A DNA stretch of 64,000 nt, taken from contig NW_025335941.1 of assembly GCF_004798865.1 (NCBI RefSeq), positions 13,158,066 through 13,222,065 of the forward strand. Reading direction: 5' to 3'. Positions 60,935 to 64,000 of this stretch are shown piece after piece. Every line of letters starts with the position of its first letter. The stretch's first letter is position 1. Source of the stretch: Varanus komodoensis. Lineage: Eukaryota; Chordata; Lepidosauria; Squamata; Varanidae. The notes below the pieces were generated by a model, which was given only the letters and a program-made list of their open reading frames with translations, made no database searches and was not told the origin of the DNA. The position numbers and the translations under genes are program-made.

Positions 60935-63421
60935 CCTTTTGCTTACACACCTCAGACAGCTTCTAAAAACAGGATTTGAAATGAAGTTTCCTACTGTTGA
61001 TGCAGATCTTAAAATATATCTGGAGGCCAAAATGAAACACCAAGGCAGGCTAAAGGCCATGGGGCAGGACATCACCTCAGTCCCCTCCACACTACCTTCA
61101 GGGGTTATACCTGAACACAGGGGCACCATAACACCTTTCCCTCTAGTCCTACTCTGGCCAAGTGACCCAGCAGGATATCAGGGCTGATTATACTGAAAGT
61201 TGCTGGGAGGCCCTGAACCCTTCCTGGCCTAGCGTGTTATCTACAAATACAACTTCTGTCCCCAAACTACTTATATTCTGAGGTTCTCTCAGCTCAGCTG
61301 CATTTAATCAGCTGCAACTATAGCCAGAGTATTTGTTCACTGATCTGTTACCCAATGTCTTGCAAAGTTTCTTAAAAATAATGAGTACCTATAGTTCATT
61401 AGGACATTGAAAAACAGAAAGATGCTCTCTCCTTGGCTACACAAAACACAGTCTGGAAGATATATTCTGTTCCTTTGTAAAGTAAAACACAATTTTGTTA
61501 ATAAGATGCTTTCTGCCTTTTTCAGCTGTTTAGTACAGAAAGTTAAATGCTACTTTATACATGTATGGTTCTTCCAAGCACCACCAAGAAAGGTGTAAAG
61601 TAGGGGGAACCCATTTCAGCCTCAGAGTAAAATTAGTCCCAGGCAATGCTGTTGGGGTAGGCATGTATGATGACTGGGGGGCTGGGGAGAGATTTGCTGG
61701 ATTTTCATGATTCAGTCTCATGGATTCTGGTTTGTTAGCCCTGTTAGGTGACTACTTTCATTGAGAATCAAACCAGCTCACAGACTGCACTCTCTAAAAG
61801 GGACTGGAATTTGCATTTTTAACCACTAATGAAATTTGTACAAATAAGCAGGTGCTGTAGGCACATTGCTGTAGCACAATCAGCCAATTTTCACAAATCA
61901 GCTGAATTTACATGAATTGTTCTACAGCCACATGGTTTTCAGCTGCTTAGTTGGACAAATCCAATTACCAGTTAAAAAACATGAACTGTAGTCCATCTTA
62001 AAGATAGAAGTCAATGAAACCTCTCTCTCTCTCCATCCCAATTCAGCCTACTTCTTATCAATGATAATATGTCAAGTTTAAACAAACCAGATTTCCTGTT
62101 TCAGTACATCCCTAGTCAGGGGCCACATGCTGGCAGTAGGAGGGACAGCTTTCTGAAGCGGGTGGAGCCACTGCTGACTTGCCAGCTCCCAGCACTTACA
62201 TATGTACATATATGCATACATACATTTATATATATGCCCATTCCTCCATTCATACACAGTGAGCCGGCATGCTTTGGACCTTGCCATTCCCAACCAAAGA
62301 ACATAAAATGAAGGCAGTTCCCTTCTCTGAAAGGGCAGGATCTTTGGAGAGGGGCTGGCACCTTACAAAAAGGTCTTTGCAAGGTGGATGGGAAGGCTTA
62401 ACAGGCTGAAGTTTCCCTATCCCTAGTGCTAGTCTTATTAAGGTAAAACTGTTCATGACACAGCATGACATCCTTCCTATTACCTGTAGTTGGGATTTAT
62501 CTAAAGTATTCAGTAATAGTTCAAAAGACTGTTCAGCGCTGTGAAAACGTTGATCCATCAAAGCTGTGTATCCATTTTTTATACAAGTCATCAACATTTC
62601 CAGTGAGGGTGATATATCCACCTGCAAAAACAACAAGGAAAACTGTGGCATTAGTTTTATCAAAACATGATTTAACTTATATCAGGGACTGTTTGATTTT
62701 AGTGCTTTCTGTGTGGGTTTCTTTTTATAAAATCGTTACCAATATTTAATTCAATAGCTATCTCACAAAGTTCAAGTCATTAGCAAATGACAAGAAAAGA
62801 GTGACATACTTTTGGATAATTTGCAATTAAAACTAAATAAGCTGTATAAAATATGAATTATATAAAGGTGGCAAAACTAACTGAAATGCCAAGAAAAAAT
62901 GGACCATGTCATCCACATGACCTAATTTCCTTGGGGATCTAAGAGCCCCTTTCTTCAAGGAACAAGAGCAGAGGCCAACTTGGTGGGCCTGAATGCCACT
63001 GCCACTAAGAAGATAATGTTTTCTAGACAGATAAATTCAGTATTTTAAGCCAATGTTCTCCAACTTTTAGTAAGACAAATTGGTATTGTCCTTTACAGAA
63101 CAATCCTATTGTGCAATGCTTGGCTCACATGGAAAAATAAGGCAAAATTTACTATTGCTTTTATAAGTATCACTTGAGGTTGGACTGCATGCTGGTCTGA
63201 AGCTGCTACAATATAAATACTCTACACACCTTTCATCAATTTCATCTACGAAGGACCCCCCAGAATCCTTCATATGTTCAACTCACTCAGAGTTTGCATT
63301 GCTACATTCCCATGATCTAATAAATCATAAAAGTGTATTATTTACCTGTTCCATAGTACTACTGGTAGTATTCTGTTTGTCTAGACCTTTTTGAGAATCT
63401 GTTTTTGGGTTCAACTGGTCT
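18650..63421 (-). CDS. TTC3: TTC3, E3 ubiquitin ligase; 30 C-terminal coding exons, N-terminus outside window
   Basis: TTC3 is a large TPR and RING-H2 E3 ligase. In mammals it targets phosphorylated AKT and affects neuronal differentiation. Thirty exons were placed, and their phases close to give 1546 residues; human TTC3 is about 2025, so roughly the first 440-480 residues lie right of the window. In the window protein: TPR-like repeats are at residues 30-165, a Cys/His cluster at about 190-280, a TTC3/DZIP3-type helical region at about 345-535, a Ser/Asn-rich stretch at about 650-950, coiled coils at about 975-1220, a variable region to 1480, and the RING-H2 at 1487-1525. The RING reads CVIC, then CGHRFH, then C, then CPTC (C3H2C3). 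The gene ends with AATAAA at 18385-18390 on its strand and is convergent with VPS26C. I found no broken frame. The introns hold LINE, SINE, hAT and Penelope-like debris. Confidence 0.97.
18995..19350 (+). mobile_element. RTE-clade LINE 3' fragment, same family as 17105-18325
   Basis: TATGAGTATGAAAGCTGAAC, then GAAGAAAGTGGAAAGGAAGA and GCATTTGAAACATGGTGCTG parallel 17900-17970. It lies antisense in the last TTC3 intron. Confidence 0.65.
20290..20376 (-). CDS. TTC3: TTC3 exon, first half of RING-H2 (residues 1483-1511)
   Basis: The acceptor is GTTTCTATAG and the donor is CTG|GTAAGT. It is phase 0 to 0. It encodes DNDPCVICHEELSSEML, then HVLDCGHRFHKL, and so contains Cys 1, 2 and 3 and both His of the RING-H2. 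Confidence 0.97.
21305..21541 (-). CDS. TTC3: TTC3 exon, linker before RING (residues 1404-1482)
   Basis: The acceptor is CACTCTACAG and the donor is AGT|GTAAGT. It is phase 0 to 0 with 79 residues, Ser/Lys-rich (for example AHKNKKKTNLPPQSVQVPWK). It is weakly conserved and is placed by phase and position next to the RING exon. Confidence 0.9.
22560..23620 (+). mobile_element. Penelope-like element fossil, reverse transcriptase region
   Basis: Decayed frames in order resemble the Penelope-like RT: a segment like YLLPKIHKPG near 22840, one like LATMDVEALYTNIPHKDGL near 23020-23080, and one like the C-terminal SSFHPRDITKSI.YGQ…RICS near 23400-23480. It is broken in many places and looks old. 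It lies antisense in a TTC3 intron and ends about 120 bp from the exon at 23740. The family call rests on motif memory, without a search. Confidence 0.55.
23740..23857 (-). CDS. TTC3: TTC3 exon (residues 1364-1403)
   Basis: The acceptor is TTATTCTCCAG and the donor is AAG|GTAATT. It is phase 2 to 0. It encodes SDFENFIKEVKVKNKSQLSP, then DELLSRVTEFIL. Confidence 0.95.
24228..24557. mobile_element. hAT-type non-autonomous element (tentative)
   Basis: The left end AATTGGGGAACTTCAG and the right end AGGTTCCTCACCCCTG form imperfect inverted ends of the CAGGGGTGGGGAACCT type. No clear 8-bp target duplication is visible. Confidence 0.5.
24558..25556. other. TTC3 intron sequence, little recognised
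   Basis: The only hint of a repeat is a possible hAT-like end, GGTCCTCCACCCCTG, near 25350. I see no exon. Confidence 0.4.
25557..25981 (-). CDS. TTC3: TTC3 exon, variable region (residues 1223-1364)
   Basis: The acceptor is TTTTTTCTCTAG. The donor ACAAG|GTATTT is non-consensus after GTA. It is phase 0 to 2 and 425 nt. Most of it is Ser/Pro/Gln-rich and divergent. The end, SENIIEQLRTIFPHYT, is conserved. Confidence 0.93.
25982..27150. other. TTC3 intron, nothing recognised
   Basis: I see no exon or repeat that I can name between the coding exons at 25557-25981 and 27151-27255. Confidence 0.4.
27151..27255 (-). CDS. TTC3: TTC3 exon, end of coiled coil (residues 1188-1222)
   Basis: The acceptor is CTTTTTGTAG and the donor is TTA|GTAAGT. 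It is phase 0 to 0. It encodes SQFEERICMVKNGASLSSIS, then AVKIAELEPP. Confidence 0.95.
27351..27778. repeat. Tandem duplication of about 50 bp, first copy split by a hAT element
   Basis: GCTAGACAACTGA occurs at 27364 and 27742. Unit 1 (TAGGATCTCTACAG… to TTCTGGG) is interrupted by the hAT. Unit 2 (TAGGATTTCTGCAG… to TCATCTGGG) follows directly. Confidence 0.85.
27387..27708. mobile_element. hAT non-autonomous element, 322 bp, 8-bp target duplication
   Basis: The left end is CAGGGGTCCTCAAACC and the right end is GTTTGAGGACCCATG. Both sides are flanked by GTTTAGGT (27379-27386 and 27709-27716), an exact 8-bp duplication typical of hAT. The interior is GC-rich and holds a hairpin at 27535-27613 (arms around GCAGCAGCTTGCTTGC and GCAAGCTGCTGCC). 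It is related to the element at 54815. Confidence 0.92.
28372..28459 (-). CDS. TTC3: TTC3 exon, coiled coil (residues 1158-1187)
   Basis: The acceptor is TTTTTCAG and the donor is GAG|GTATGT. It is phase 2 to 0. It contains SKLQIDSWESFISKIKEEI, then RKTE. Confidence 0.94.
29410..29528. mobile_element. Palindromic MITE
   Basis: The left arm TCTGGTGCCATCCAGACATT, then TTGGATTACA pairs imperfectly with the right arm, CCTGATGCACTCCAGATAAT read on the other strand. It is a common reptile hairpin repeat. Confidence 0.65.
29892..29992 (-). CDS. TTC3: TTC3 exon, coiled coil (residues 1125-1158)
   Basis: The acceptor is TTTATTTTAG and the donor is ACTAG|GTATGT. It is phase 0 to 2. It encodes VSVLENWKETELYKLHRRAR, then NAEANLKYLKFM. 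Confidence 0.96.
30234..30417. mobile_element. hAT non-autonomous element, 184 bp
   Basis: The left end is CAGTGATTCCCAAAG and the right end is TTTGGGAACTATGA. The flanks are ATCTAGAT (30226-30233) and CTCTAGAT (30418-30425), an 8-bp duplication with one mismatch. The TCTAGA core is typical of some hAT targets. Confidence 0.85.
31221..31317 (-). CDS. TTC3: TTC3 exon, coiled coil (residues 1092-1124)
   Basis: The acceptor is TCCACAG and the donor is GAG|GTAAAA. It is phase 2 to 0. It contains NEKVKMEELIKKSHNDHQE, then VKRAIAAE, a good match. Confidence 0.95.
31685..31753 (-). CDS. TTC3: TTC3 exon, coiled coil (residues 1069-1092)
   Basis: The acceptor is GACAAAACAG and the donor is ATCAG|GTAAAT. 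It is phase 2 to 2. It encodes YTRNNDEKDKQYKRYLDDFL, then EI; its other two frames are closed. Confidence 0.88.
32812..32951 (-). CDS. TTC3: TTC3 exon, coiled coil (residues 1023-1069)
   Basis: The acceptor is GTTGTATAG and the donor is GAAAT|GTAAGT. It is phase 0 to 2. It contains LTKKELDWFHQDVEMEMKRW, then QQEKKENQERLK. Confidence 0.96.
33532..33681 (-). CDS. TTC3: TTC3 exon, coiled coil (residues 973-1022)
   Basis: The acceptor is CTTTTTCAG and the donor is AAG|GTAATT. It is phase 0 to 0 with 50 residues. It contains MEKEHQVLQEQLKEASEKYE, a heptad-rich match to the human protein. Confidence 0.96.
34225..34290 (-). CDS. TTC3: TTC3 short exon (residues 951-972)
   Basis: The acceptor is TATTCTAG and the donor is CAA|GTAAGT. 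It is phase 0 to 0. It encodes VDQELTDKGVNTLPLQPYET, then QQ, and corresponds to a short segment before the coiled coil. Confidence 0.87.
34291..35894. other. TTC3 intron, unclassified
   Basis: No exon is visible. A stretch at about 35330-35530 (GGACTGCTTACCTGTAACTG and on) looks like an interspersed repeat I have seen in reptiles, but I cannot name it. Confidence 0.35.
35895..37475 (+). mobile_element. BovB (RTE) LINE, reverse transcriptase to 3' end, about 1.58 kb
   Basis: Pieces in order: DPEPDILEYEVKWALGSLSN, then KASGGDSIPAELFKTL, IDYAKAFDCADHNKLW-like, LRNLYVGQEATMRTGHGTTD, YADDTTLMAESEEELKSLLM, SKITTDGDCS-like, MYGCECWTIRKAEHQRTKAF, then LRVPWTAKRSNQSILEEINP and LKMKLKYFGHLTRRNNSLEM. 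The RT catalytic box YADDT is near 36700. It has several frame breaks, the endonuclease is absent, and it ends with an AAC-rich tail. It lies antisense to TTC3 between the exons at 34225 and 37772. Confidence 0.95.
37772..38669 (-). CDS. TTC3: TTC3 large exon, mostly disordered (residues 651-950)
   Basis: The acceptor is CTTTCACAG and the donor is CAG|GTGAGA. It is 898 nt and phase 2 to 0. The start is conserved (YFSQILEEYGPMEI, AGGLKSFLLESQRFVMI), followed by about 200 Ser/Thr/Asn/Pro-rich residues and a conserved end, MIAIQ. It has no stop or frameshift. Confidence 0.96.
39165..39300 (-). mobile_element. CR1-type LINE 3' fragment (tentative)
   Basis: GTCAGAAGGGTCCTCCTGGG, then CCATCTAGTCTGACCCCCAG matches the familiar CR1/L3 phrase 'gttggaagggacctccagggtcatctagtccaacccc'. 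Confidence 0.55.
39577..39732 (-). CDS. TTC3: TTC3 exon (residues 599-650)
   Basis: The acceptor is TTCAGCAG and the donor is TATGA|GTATGT. It is phase 2 to 2. It contains IPDGLHEQVEIFEALYNN and PDPTCESLY, aligned with the human VPDHLRQDVEEFEALYDQ region. Confidence 0.95.
40215..41040 (-). mobile_element. RTE-clade LINE, 5' part with endonuclease start
   Basis: On the minus strand a decayed frame reads about GTRNVRRINQGELKTLKQEM, then LSIVALGVNEIKWAGMRHFQ, the start of an RTE/BovB-type apurinic endonuclease domain. The stretch at 40620-41040 looks like its 5' untranslated region. It is same-strand as TTC3 and lies between exons 39577 and 41452. Confidence 0.7.
41452..41528 (-). CDS. TTC3: TTC3 exon (residues 574-599)
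   Basis: The acceptor is CCTCTAG and the donor is ACATT|GTAAGT. It is phase 0 to 2. It encodes ANLVVSGRVGTVTREDDYLF, then SEENT. Confidence 0.88.
42178..42231 (-). CDS. TTC3: TTC3 short basic exon (residues 556-573)
   Basis: The acceptor is GCTTTTATAG and the donor is AAG|GTAATT. It is phase 0 to 0. It encodes NNTIKVKKRNQKKAKGSK, matching the basic KVKNKSKKKK-type stretch of human TTC3. Confidence 0.88.
42614..42660 (-). CDS. TTC3: TTC3 short exon (residues 540-555)
   Basis: The acceptor is TGAAAACAG and the donor is TTG|GTAAGT. It is phase 1 to 0 and only 47 nt, encoding NPFTVITKEGTETTL. It is supported by clean splice sites and phase more than by similarity. Confidence 0.8.
43427..43696 (-). 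CDS. TTC3: TTC3 exon, helical domain (residues 450-539)
   Basis: The acceptor is GTCTTGCAG and the donor is CTTG|GTAAGT. It is phase 1 to 1 and 270 nt. It contains LIAVLWNEKYGFKLG and EIRCFLWMLEENRENFPFLH, a strong match. Confidence 0.96.
43697..46543. other. TTC3 intron, mostly unrecognised
   Basis: No exon is seen. At 44960-45080 there are phrases of a short 'ccatgg/aaccatgg' hairpin-type repeat. The rest (for example 45700-46500) is unclassified. Confidence 0.4.
46544..46655 (-). mobile_element. BovB LINE, 112-bp extreme 3' end
   Basis: GTTGTTGTTGTTAGTTGCGA, GTGTCCGACCCATTGTGACC, then GGACAACATTCCTCCAGGCC is the classic BovB 3' end. The flanking 11-bp duplication ACTTAAGACAT is at 46533-46543 and 46656-46666. 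Same strand as TTC3. Confidence 0.93.
46841..47158 (-). CDS. TTC3: TTC3 exon, helical domain (residues 344-449)
   Basis: The acceptor is ATCTTAG and the donor is AATG|GTAAGG. It is phase 1 to 1 and 318 nt. It contains LLNELFSWWVLSEEDYAQI and NDRVKSRIFVHILSELEEVD, close to the human helical region shared with DZIP3. Confidence 0.96.
47262..47380 (-). CDS. TTC3: TTC3 exon, divergent linker (residues 304-343)
   Basis: The acceptor is CAGTTCTAG and the donor is AAAG|GTATAT. It is phase 2 to 1 and is open only in the frame the flanking exons require. It encodes NLQIKQERKCLKEAIS and on to SKDNNHK. Little direct similarity to human is visible, so the call rests on splice signals and phase. Confidence 0.78.
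47381..49185. other. TTC3 intron, unclassified
   Basis: No exon is seen. A stretch at about 47390-47830 has a short open frame and AATAAA-containing sequence that might be an old retroelement, but I cannot support a family. Confidence 0.35.
49186..49247 (-). CDS. TTC3: TTC3 exon, basic linker (residues 284-304)
   Basis: The acceptor is CCTCCCTAG and the donor is TTGAG|GTAAGT. It is phase 0 to 2 and encodes FEHKIKNKNPPKPTVKQKCL. It matches the basic linker that precedes the lysine-rich stretch of the human protein. Confidence 0.93.
50058..50150. repeat. Palindromic short repeat (TGGTTCACACATAAC type)
   Basis: CCTGGTTCACACATAACATT on the left and GTTGTGATGTGTGAATGTGG on the right form an imperfect hairpin. 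Similar phrases occur at 10260 and 44960. Confidence 0.5.
50170..51310 (-). mobile_element. L1-type LINE ORF2 fragment (endonuclease end to RT start)
   Basis: On the minus strand, in order: NYTFFSDRNQTYSGIDMCWI (endonuclease C-terminus), DHHPLEIIWQEKQLGTRK-like, KPGRYLMYCLKREVEKRLIK, NNNGTSHVEEEIHDQLKGFF, AIKRQKKKGKAPGQMVFP, and an RT entry like FYRPVSLLNVDLN near 50230-50290. This is the L1 ORF2 order. It is heavily decayed. Same strand as TTC3, between exons 49186 and 52415. Confidence 0.85.
51690..51775. repeat. Short interspersed repeat, 'actgaa…gggactta' type
   Basis: GACCCACTGAAAAGAATGGG, then ACTTAACTTAGACTG resembles a common reptile short repeat. Related phrases are at 50020-50060 and 52750-52830. 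Confidence 0.45.
52415..52507 (-). CDS. TTC3: TTC3 exon, end of Cys/His cluster (residues 253-283)
   Basis: The acceptor is GGCACCCACAG and the donor is GAG|GTAAGA. It is phase 0 to 0. It contains LCFTPDCKGLISKIVVYSS and ends VKCE. Confidence 0.95.
52750..52830. repeat. Short interspersed repeat, second copy
   Basis: AGTGCAAACCTATGCCTACT, then CAGAGATAAGTTTCACTGAA belongs to the same recurrent phrase set as 51690-51775. Confidence 0.45.
54024..54125 (-). CDS. TTC3: TTC3 exon, Cys/His cluster (residues 219-252)
   Basis: The acceptor is AATTTTAG and the donor is AAG|GTAACA. It is phase 0 to 0. It encodes GFIRVACCEQCIVEFHVTCW and KKLKATRYSDKNDK; CC-x2-C and H-x3-C look like zinc ligands. Confidence 0.96.
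54274..54393 (-). CDS. TTC3: TTC3 exon, start of Cys/His cluster (residues 179-218)
   Basis: The acceptor is GGTGTTTAG and the donor is AAG|GTAAAT. It is phase 0 to 0 with 40 residues. It contains CKFPPNPDAICRYQQC and IYFSDPDFK; the Cys spacing suggests zinc binding (inference). Confidence 0.95.
54815..55289. mobile_element. hAT non-autonomous element A, 475 bp, GC-rich
   Basis: The left end is CATAGGTCCTCAAAC and the right end is GTTTGAGGACCCCTG, inverted ends of the CAGGGGTCCTCAAAC type, as at 27387. The flanks are CTCTAAGGC (54806-54814) and CTCTAGGC (55290-55297), alike apart from one base. The interior has a partly duplicated segment (GAGATGGTTTTGGACT at 54960 and 55098). Overlapping ORFs reflect GC content only. 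Confidence 0.88.
55298..55656. mobile_element. hAT non-autonomous element B, copy 1
   Basis: The left end is CAGTGATGGCGAACC and the right end is GGTTCGCCACCGATG. The interior has AACTGCAACCCAAAACCCAC, then TTATTTATCGCAAAGTACCA. The left flank is CTCTAGGC and the right flank GCCTAACC, so the immediate flanks do not match each other. Confidence 0.9.
55841..56216. mobile_element. hAT non-autonomous element B, copy 2 (same orientation)
   Basis: The left end is CAGTGATGGTGAACC and the right end is GGTTCACCACCATTG. It shares the interior of copy 1, but with several indels between them. The left flank is CCCTAACC and the right flank CTCTAGGC (56217-56224), identical to the left flank of copy 1. 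Confidence 0.9.
56225..57301. other. TTC3 intron, one LINE tail with GAC microsatellite
   Basis: At 56935-56990, GATGACGACGACGATGATAA, CGACGACGAC then ATTCTATACCACCC looks like a retroposon tail in minus orientation with a trinucleotide repeat. Nothing else is recognised. Confidence 0.5.
57302..57428 (-). CDS. TTC3: TTC3 exon (residues 136-178)
   Basis: The acceptor is ATGCTATAG and the donor is CAA|GTAAGT. It is phase 2 to 0. It contains RFSEALDQFMKSK, then PGVLTWPTSVVIEE, a motif well kept from the human protein. Confidence 0.96.
57975..58620 (-). mobile_element. CR1/L2-type LINE, endonuclease/linker joined directly to 3' tail
   Basis: On the minus strand, SWSDHFLVRFVLESGLSL (endonuclease end, about 58490-58550) is followed by MDLDGFLKALGEFP, AVDMIAPKHPLPPGRAHSFP and WYTSELRGMKQAGRQLERR (pre-RT linker, to about 58210). 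Then, without any reverse transcriptase, comes a 3' UTR-like segment ending GAACCGCCCCGAGGC… and a (TTTG)n/(CAAA)n tail at 57980. The GC-rich coding part is little decayed, so the element is fairly young. Confidence 0.75.
58943..59177 (+). mobile_element. tRNA-derived SINE, copy 2
   Basis: It starts GAGAGCCAGTGTGGTGTAGT, with TGGCTGACTTTGGCCAGTCA in the body and AAGATATAAATCTGACAAAT, then AAATAAG at the end. It is more divergent than copies 1 and 3. It ends about 40 bp before the TTC3 exon boundary at 59215. Confidence 0.85.
59215..59327 (-). CDS. TTC3: TTC3 exon, TPR-like (residues 99-136)
   Basis: The acceptor is TTCCCCAAAG and the donor is AATAG|GTAAGT. It is phase 0 to 2. It contains AKEYFNNIIEQYQKV and CLAHYGIGKVYMRQN, a recognisable TPR pair. 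Confidence 0.96.
60160..60240 (-). CDS. TTC3: TTC3 exon, TPR-like (residues 72-98)
   Basis: The acceptor is CATCTTGCAG and the donor is GAG|GTAAGA. It is phase 0 to 0 and encodes QMNLAVVDYVVILYGYATAL and on through LGIGQLE. Confidence 0.95.
60241..62483. other. TTC3 intron
   Basis: It holds SINE copy 3 (60687-60938) and a low-complexity (ACATAT)-like patch at 62200-62240. The rest has no recognised exon or repeat. Confidence 0.5.
60687..60938 (+). mobile_element. tRNA-derived SINE, copy 3, with (AATC)n tail
   Basis: It starts AGAGAGCCAGTGTGGTGTAG and is near-identical to copy 1 through CCTTGAGCCCTTTGTAGGAA. The tail is GCAGGATATAAATTG, then AATC repeated about nine times (60903-60938). Confidence 0.88.
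62484..62621 (-). CDS. TTC3: TTC3 exon, TPR-like (residues 26-71)
   Basis: The acceptor is TTTTTGCAG and the donor is CAG|GTAATA. It is phase 0 to 0 with 46 residues. It contains IKNGYTALMDQRFHSAEQSF, a TPR-like helical pair that matches human TTC3 in layout. Confidence 0.95.
63346..63421 (-). CDS. TTC3: TTC3 exon, leftmost in protein order (window residues 1-25)
   Basis: The acceptor is TAATTGCAG and the donor is CAG|GTAAAT. One nucleotide completes an upstream codon. The exon encodes DQLNPKTDSQKGLDKQ and on to STMEQ, a linker before the distal TPRs. It is less conserved, so I rely on phase and position. Confidence 0.82.
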
Positions 63422-64000
63422 CTGCAATTAAAGATGATATAGCTACCTTTGTCATCAATGATTTCAATAAACACCTTTTTCCTGCTCCAAAATTTACCAG
63501 GGGTTTACTTCTACAGATCTTTCTTCAGAATATTCAAGTCTCTTGGACTCTGGTGCTCAAACTGACTCTCAGCACCATGAGCTTTCCAAGTTCATTGCCA
63601 ACTCCATATAAACCACCTGTCCATCTACGCAAAGTTCCATGGTTTCAGTCACCATGATCAATATGCCACAGCCCCGTTGGGAAGTACAACATGCCCATGT
63701 CCTTCTCCAAATTCTTCAGGAGGCAGCAAAAATAGTATCTGAACTGCAGAAATCCTCATTCTCTCCCGTGTTCCAAAGCTGAGGTTCTTCAGCCACTGCA
63801 CTGTTGAGGCACCCAAAGCACTTCAGTCTAACAAACAAGAGTTCTGCCACCCCTTTCAGATGCAAACTTAGGAGGTTGGTAGAGAAGCAAGTATTGTCCC
63901 TGAATTTGCAAAAGTATCAGGGATCAGTGTGCTGACAACCACCAATGTTAGCTGAGCTATCAGCCCAAAATTGTGGACCCCATGTTTAAAGGGCACATTA
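63422..64000. other. TTC3 intron up to window edge, unclassified
   Basis: No further TTC3 exon fits by splice signal and phase. The stretch has repeat-like decayed coding character on the + strand, but I cannot assign it. Confidence 0.35.

Noticed and set aside
62422-64000. Additional upstream TTC3 exons or promoter
   Set aside because: Beyond the exon at 63346-63421, no stretch had matching acceptor, donor and phase with TTC3-like residues.
1-64000. CRISPR arrays, operons, ribosome binding sites, prokaryotic origins
   Set aside because: The window is intron-containing vertebrate DNA; no regularly spaced short repeats of CRISPR type were seen.

Overview
The window is vertebrate nuclear DNA, most probably from a squamate reptile (lizard or snake). 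It is intron-rich and AT-rich, and the coding sequence is clearly amniote. The repeats are a squamate mixture: BovB and other RTE LINEs, an L1 fragment, CR1/L2-type LINE tails, a Penelope-like fossil, tRNA-derived SINEs and many short hAT-type DNA transposons. The species assignment is inference; no species-specific marker was tested.

Two host genes lie tail to tail, as VPS26C (DSCR3) and TTC3 do in the human Down syndrome critical region. VPS26C is on the + strand: exons 2 to 8 run from 2924 to 14563, and only the first coding exon (about 19 codons) is missing, off the left edge. TTC3 is on the - strand: 30 coding exons run from 63421 down to the stop at 18650. They cover the distal TPR-like repeats, a Cys/His cluster, the TTC3/DZIP3-type helical region, a long disordered exon, coiled coils and the C-terminal RING-H2 finger. 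The N-terminal part and promoter lie beyond the right edge. Every exon was placed by reading acceptor, donor and phase, and the phases close exactly: 278 residues for VPS26C and 1546 for TTC3.

The two 3' ends are separated by about 3.1 kb (15.25-18.37 kb), which holds a decayed RTE LINE and little else I can recognise. VPS26C encodes the arrestin-fold subunit of the Retriever endosomal recycling complex, and TTC3 encodes an E3 ubiquitin ligase. Nothing in the sequence suggests that they act together; their adjacency is conserved synteny.

Layout: 1-15.25 kb VPS26C, whose introns hold a GC-rich MITE, BovB, RTE and CR1/L2 fragments and one SINE; 15.25-18.37 kb intergenic; 18.37-64 kb TTC3, whose introns hold a Penelope-like fossil (22.6-23.6 kb), several hAT elements, a 1.6-kb BovB piece (35.9-37.5 kb), an RTE endonuclease piece (40.2-41.0 kb), an L1 ORF2 piece (50.2-51.3 kb), a cluster of three hAT elements sharing one target site (54.8-56.2 kb), a chimeric LINE (58.0-58.6 kb) and two SINEs. 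I saw no wholly new system. The most unusual structure is the hAT cluster, whose outer 8-bp flanks match each other and whose inner flanks also nearly match each other.
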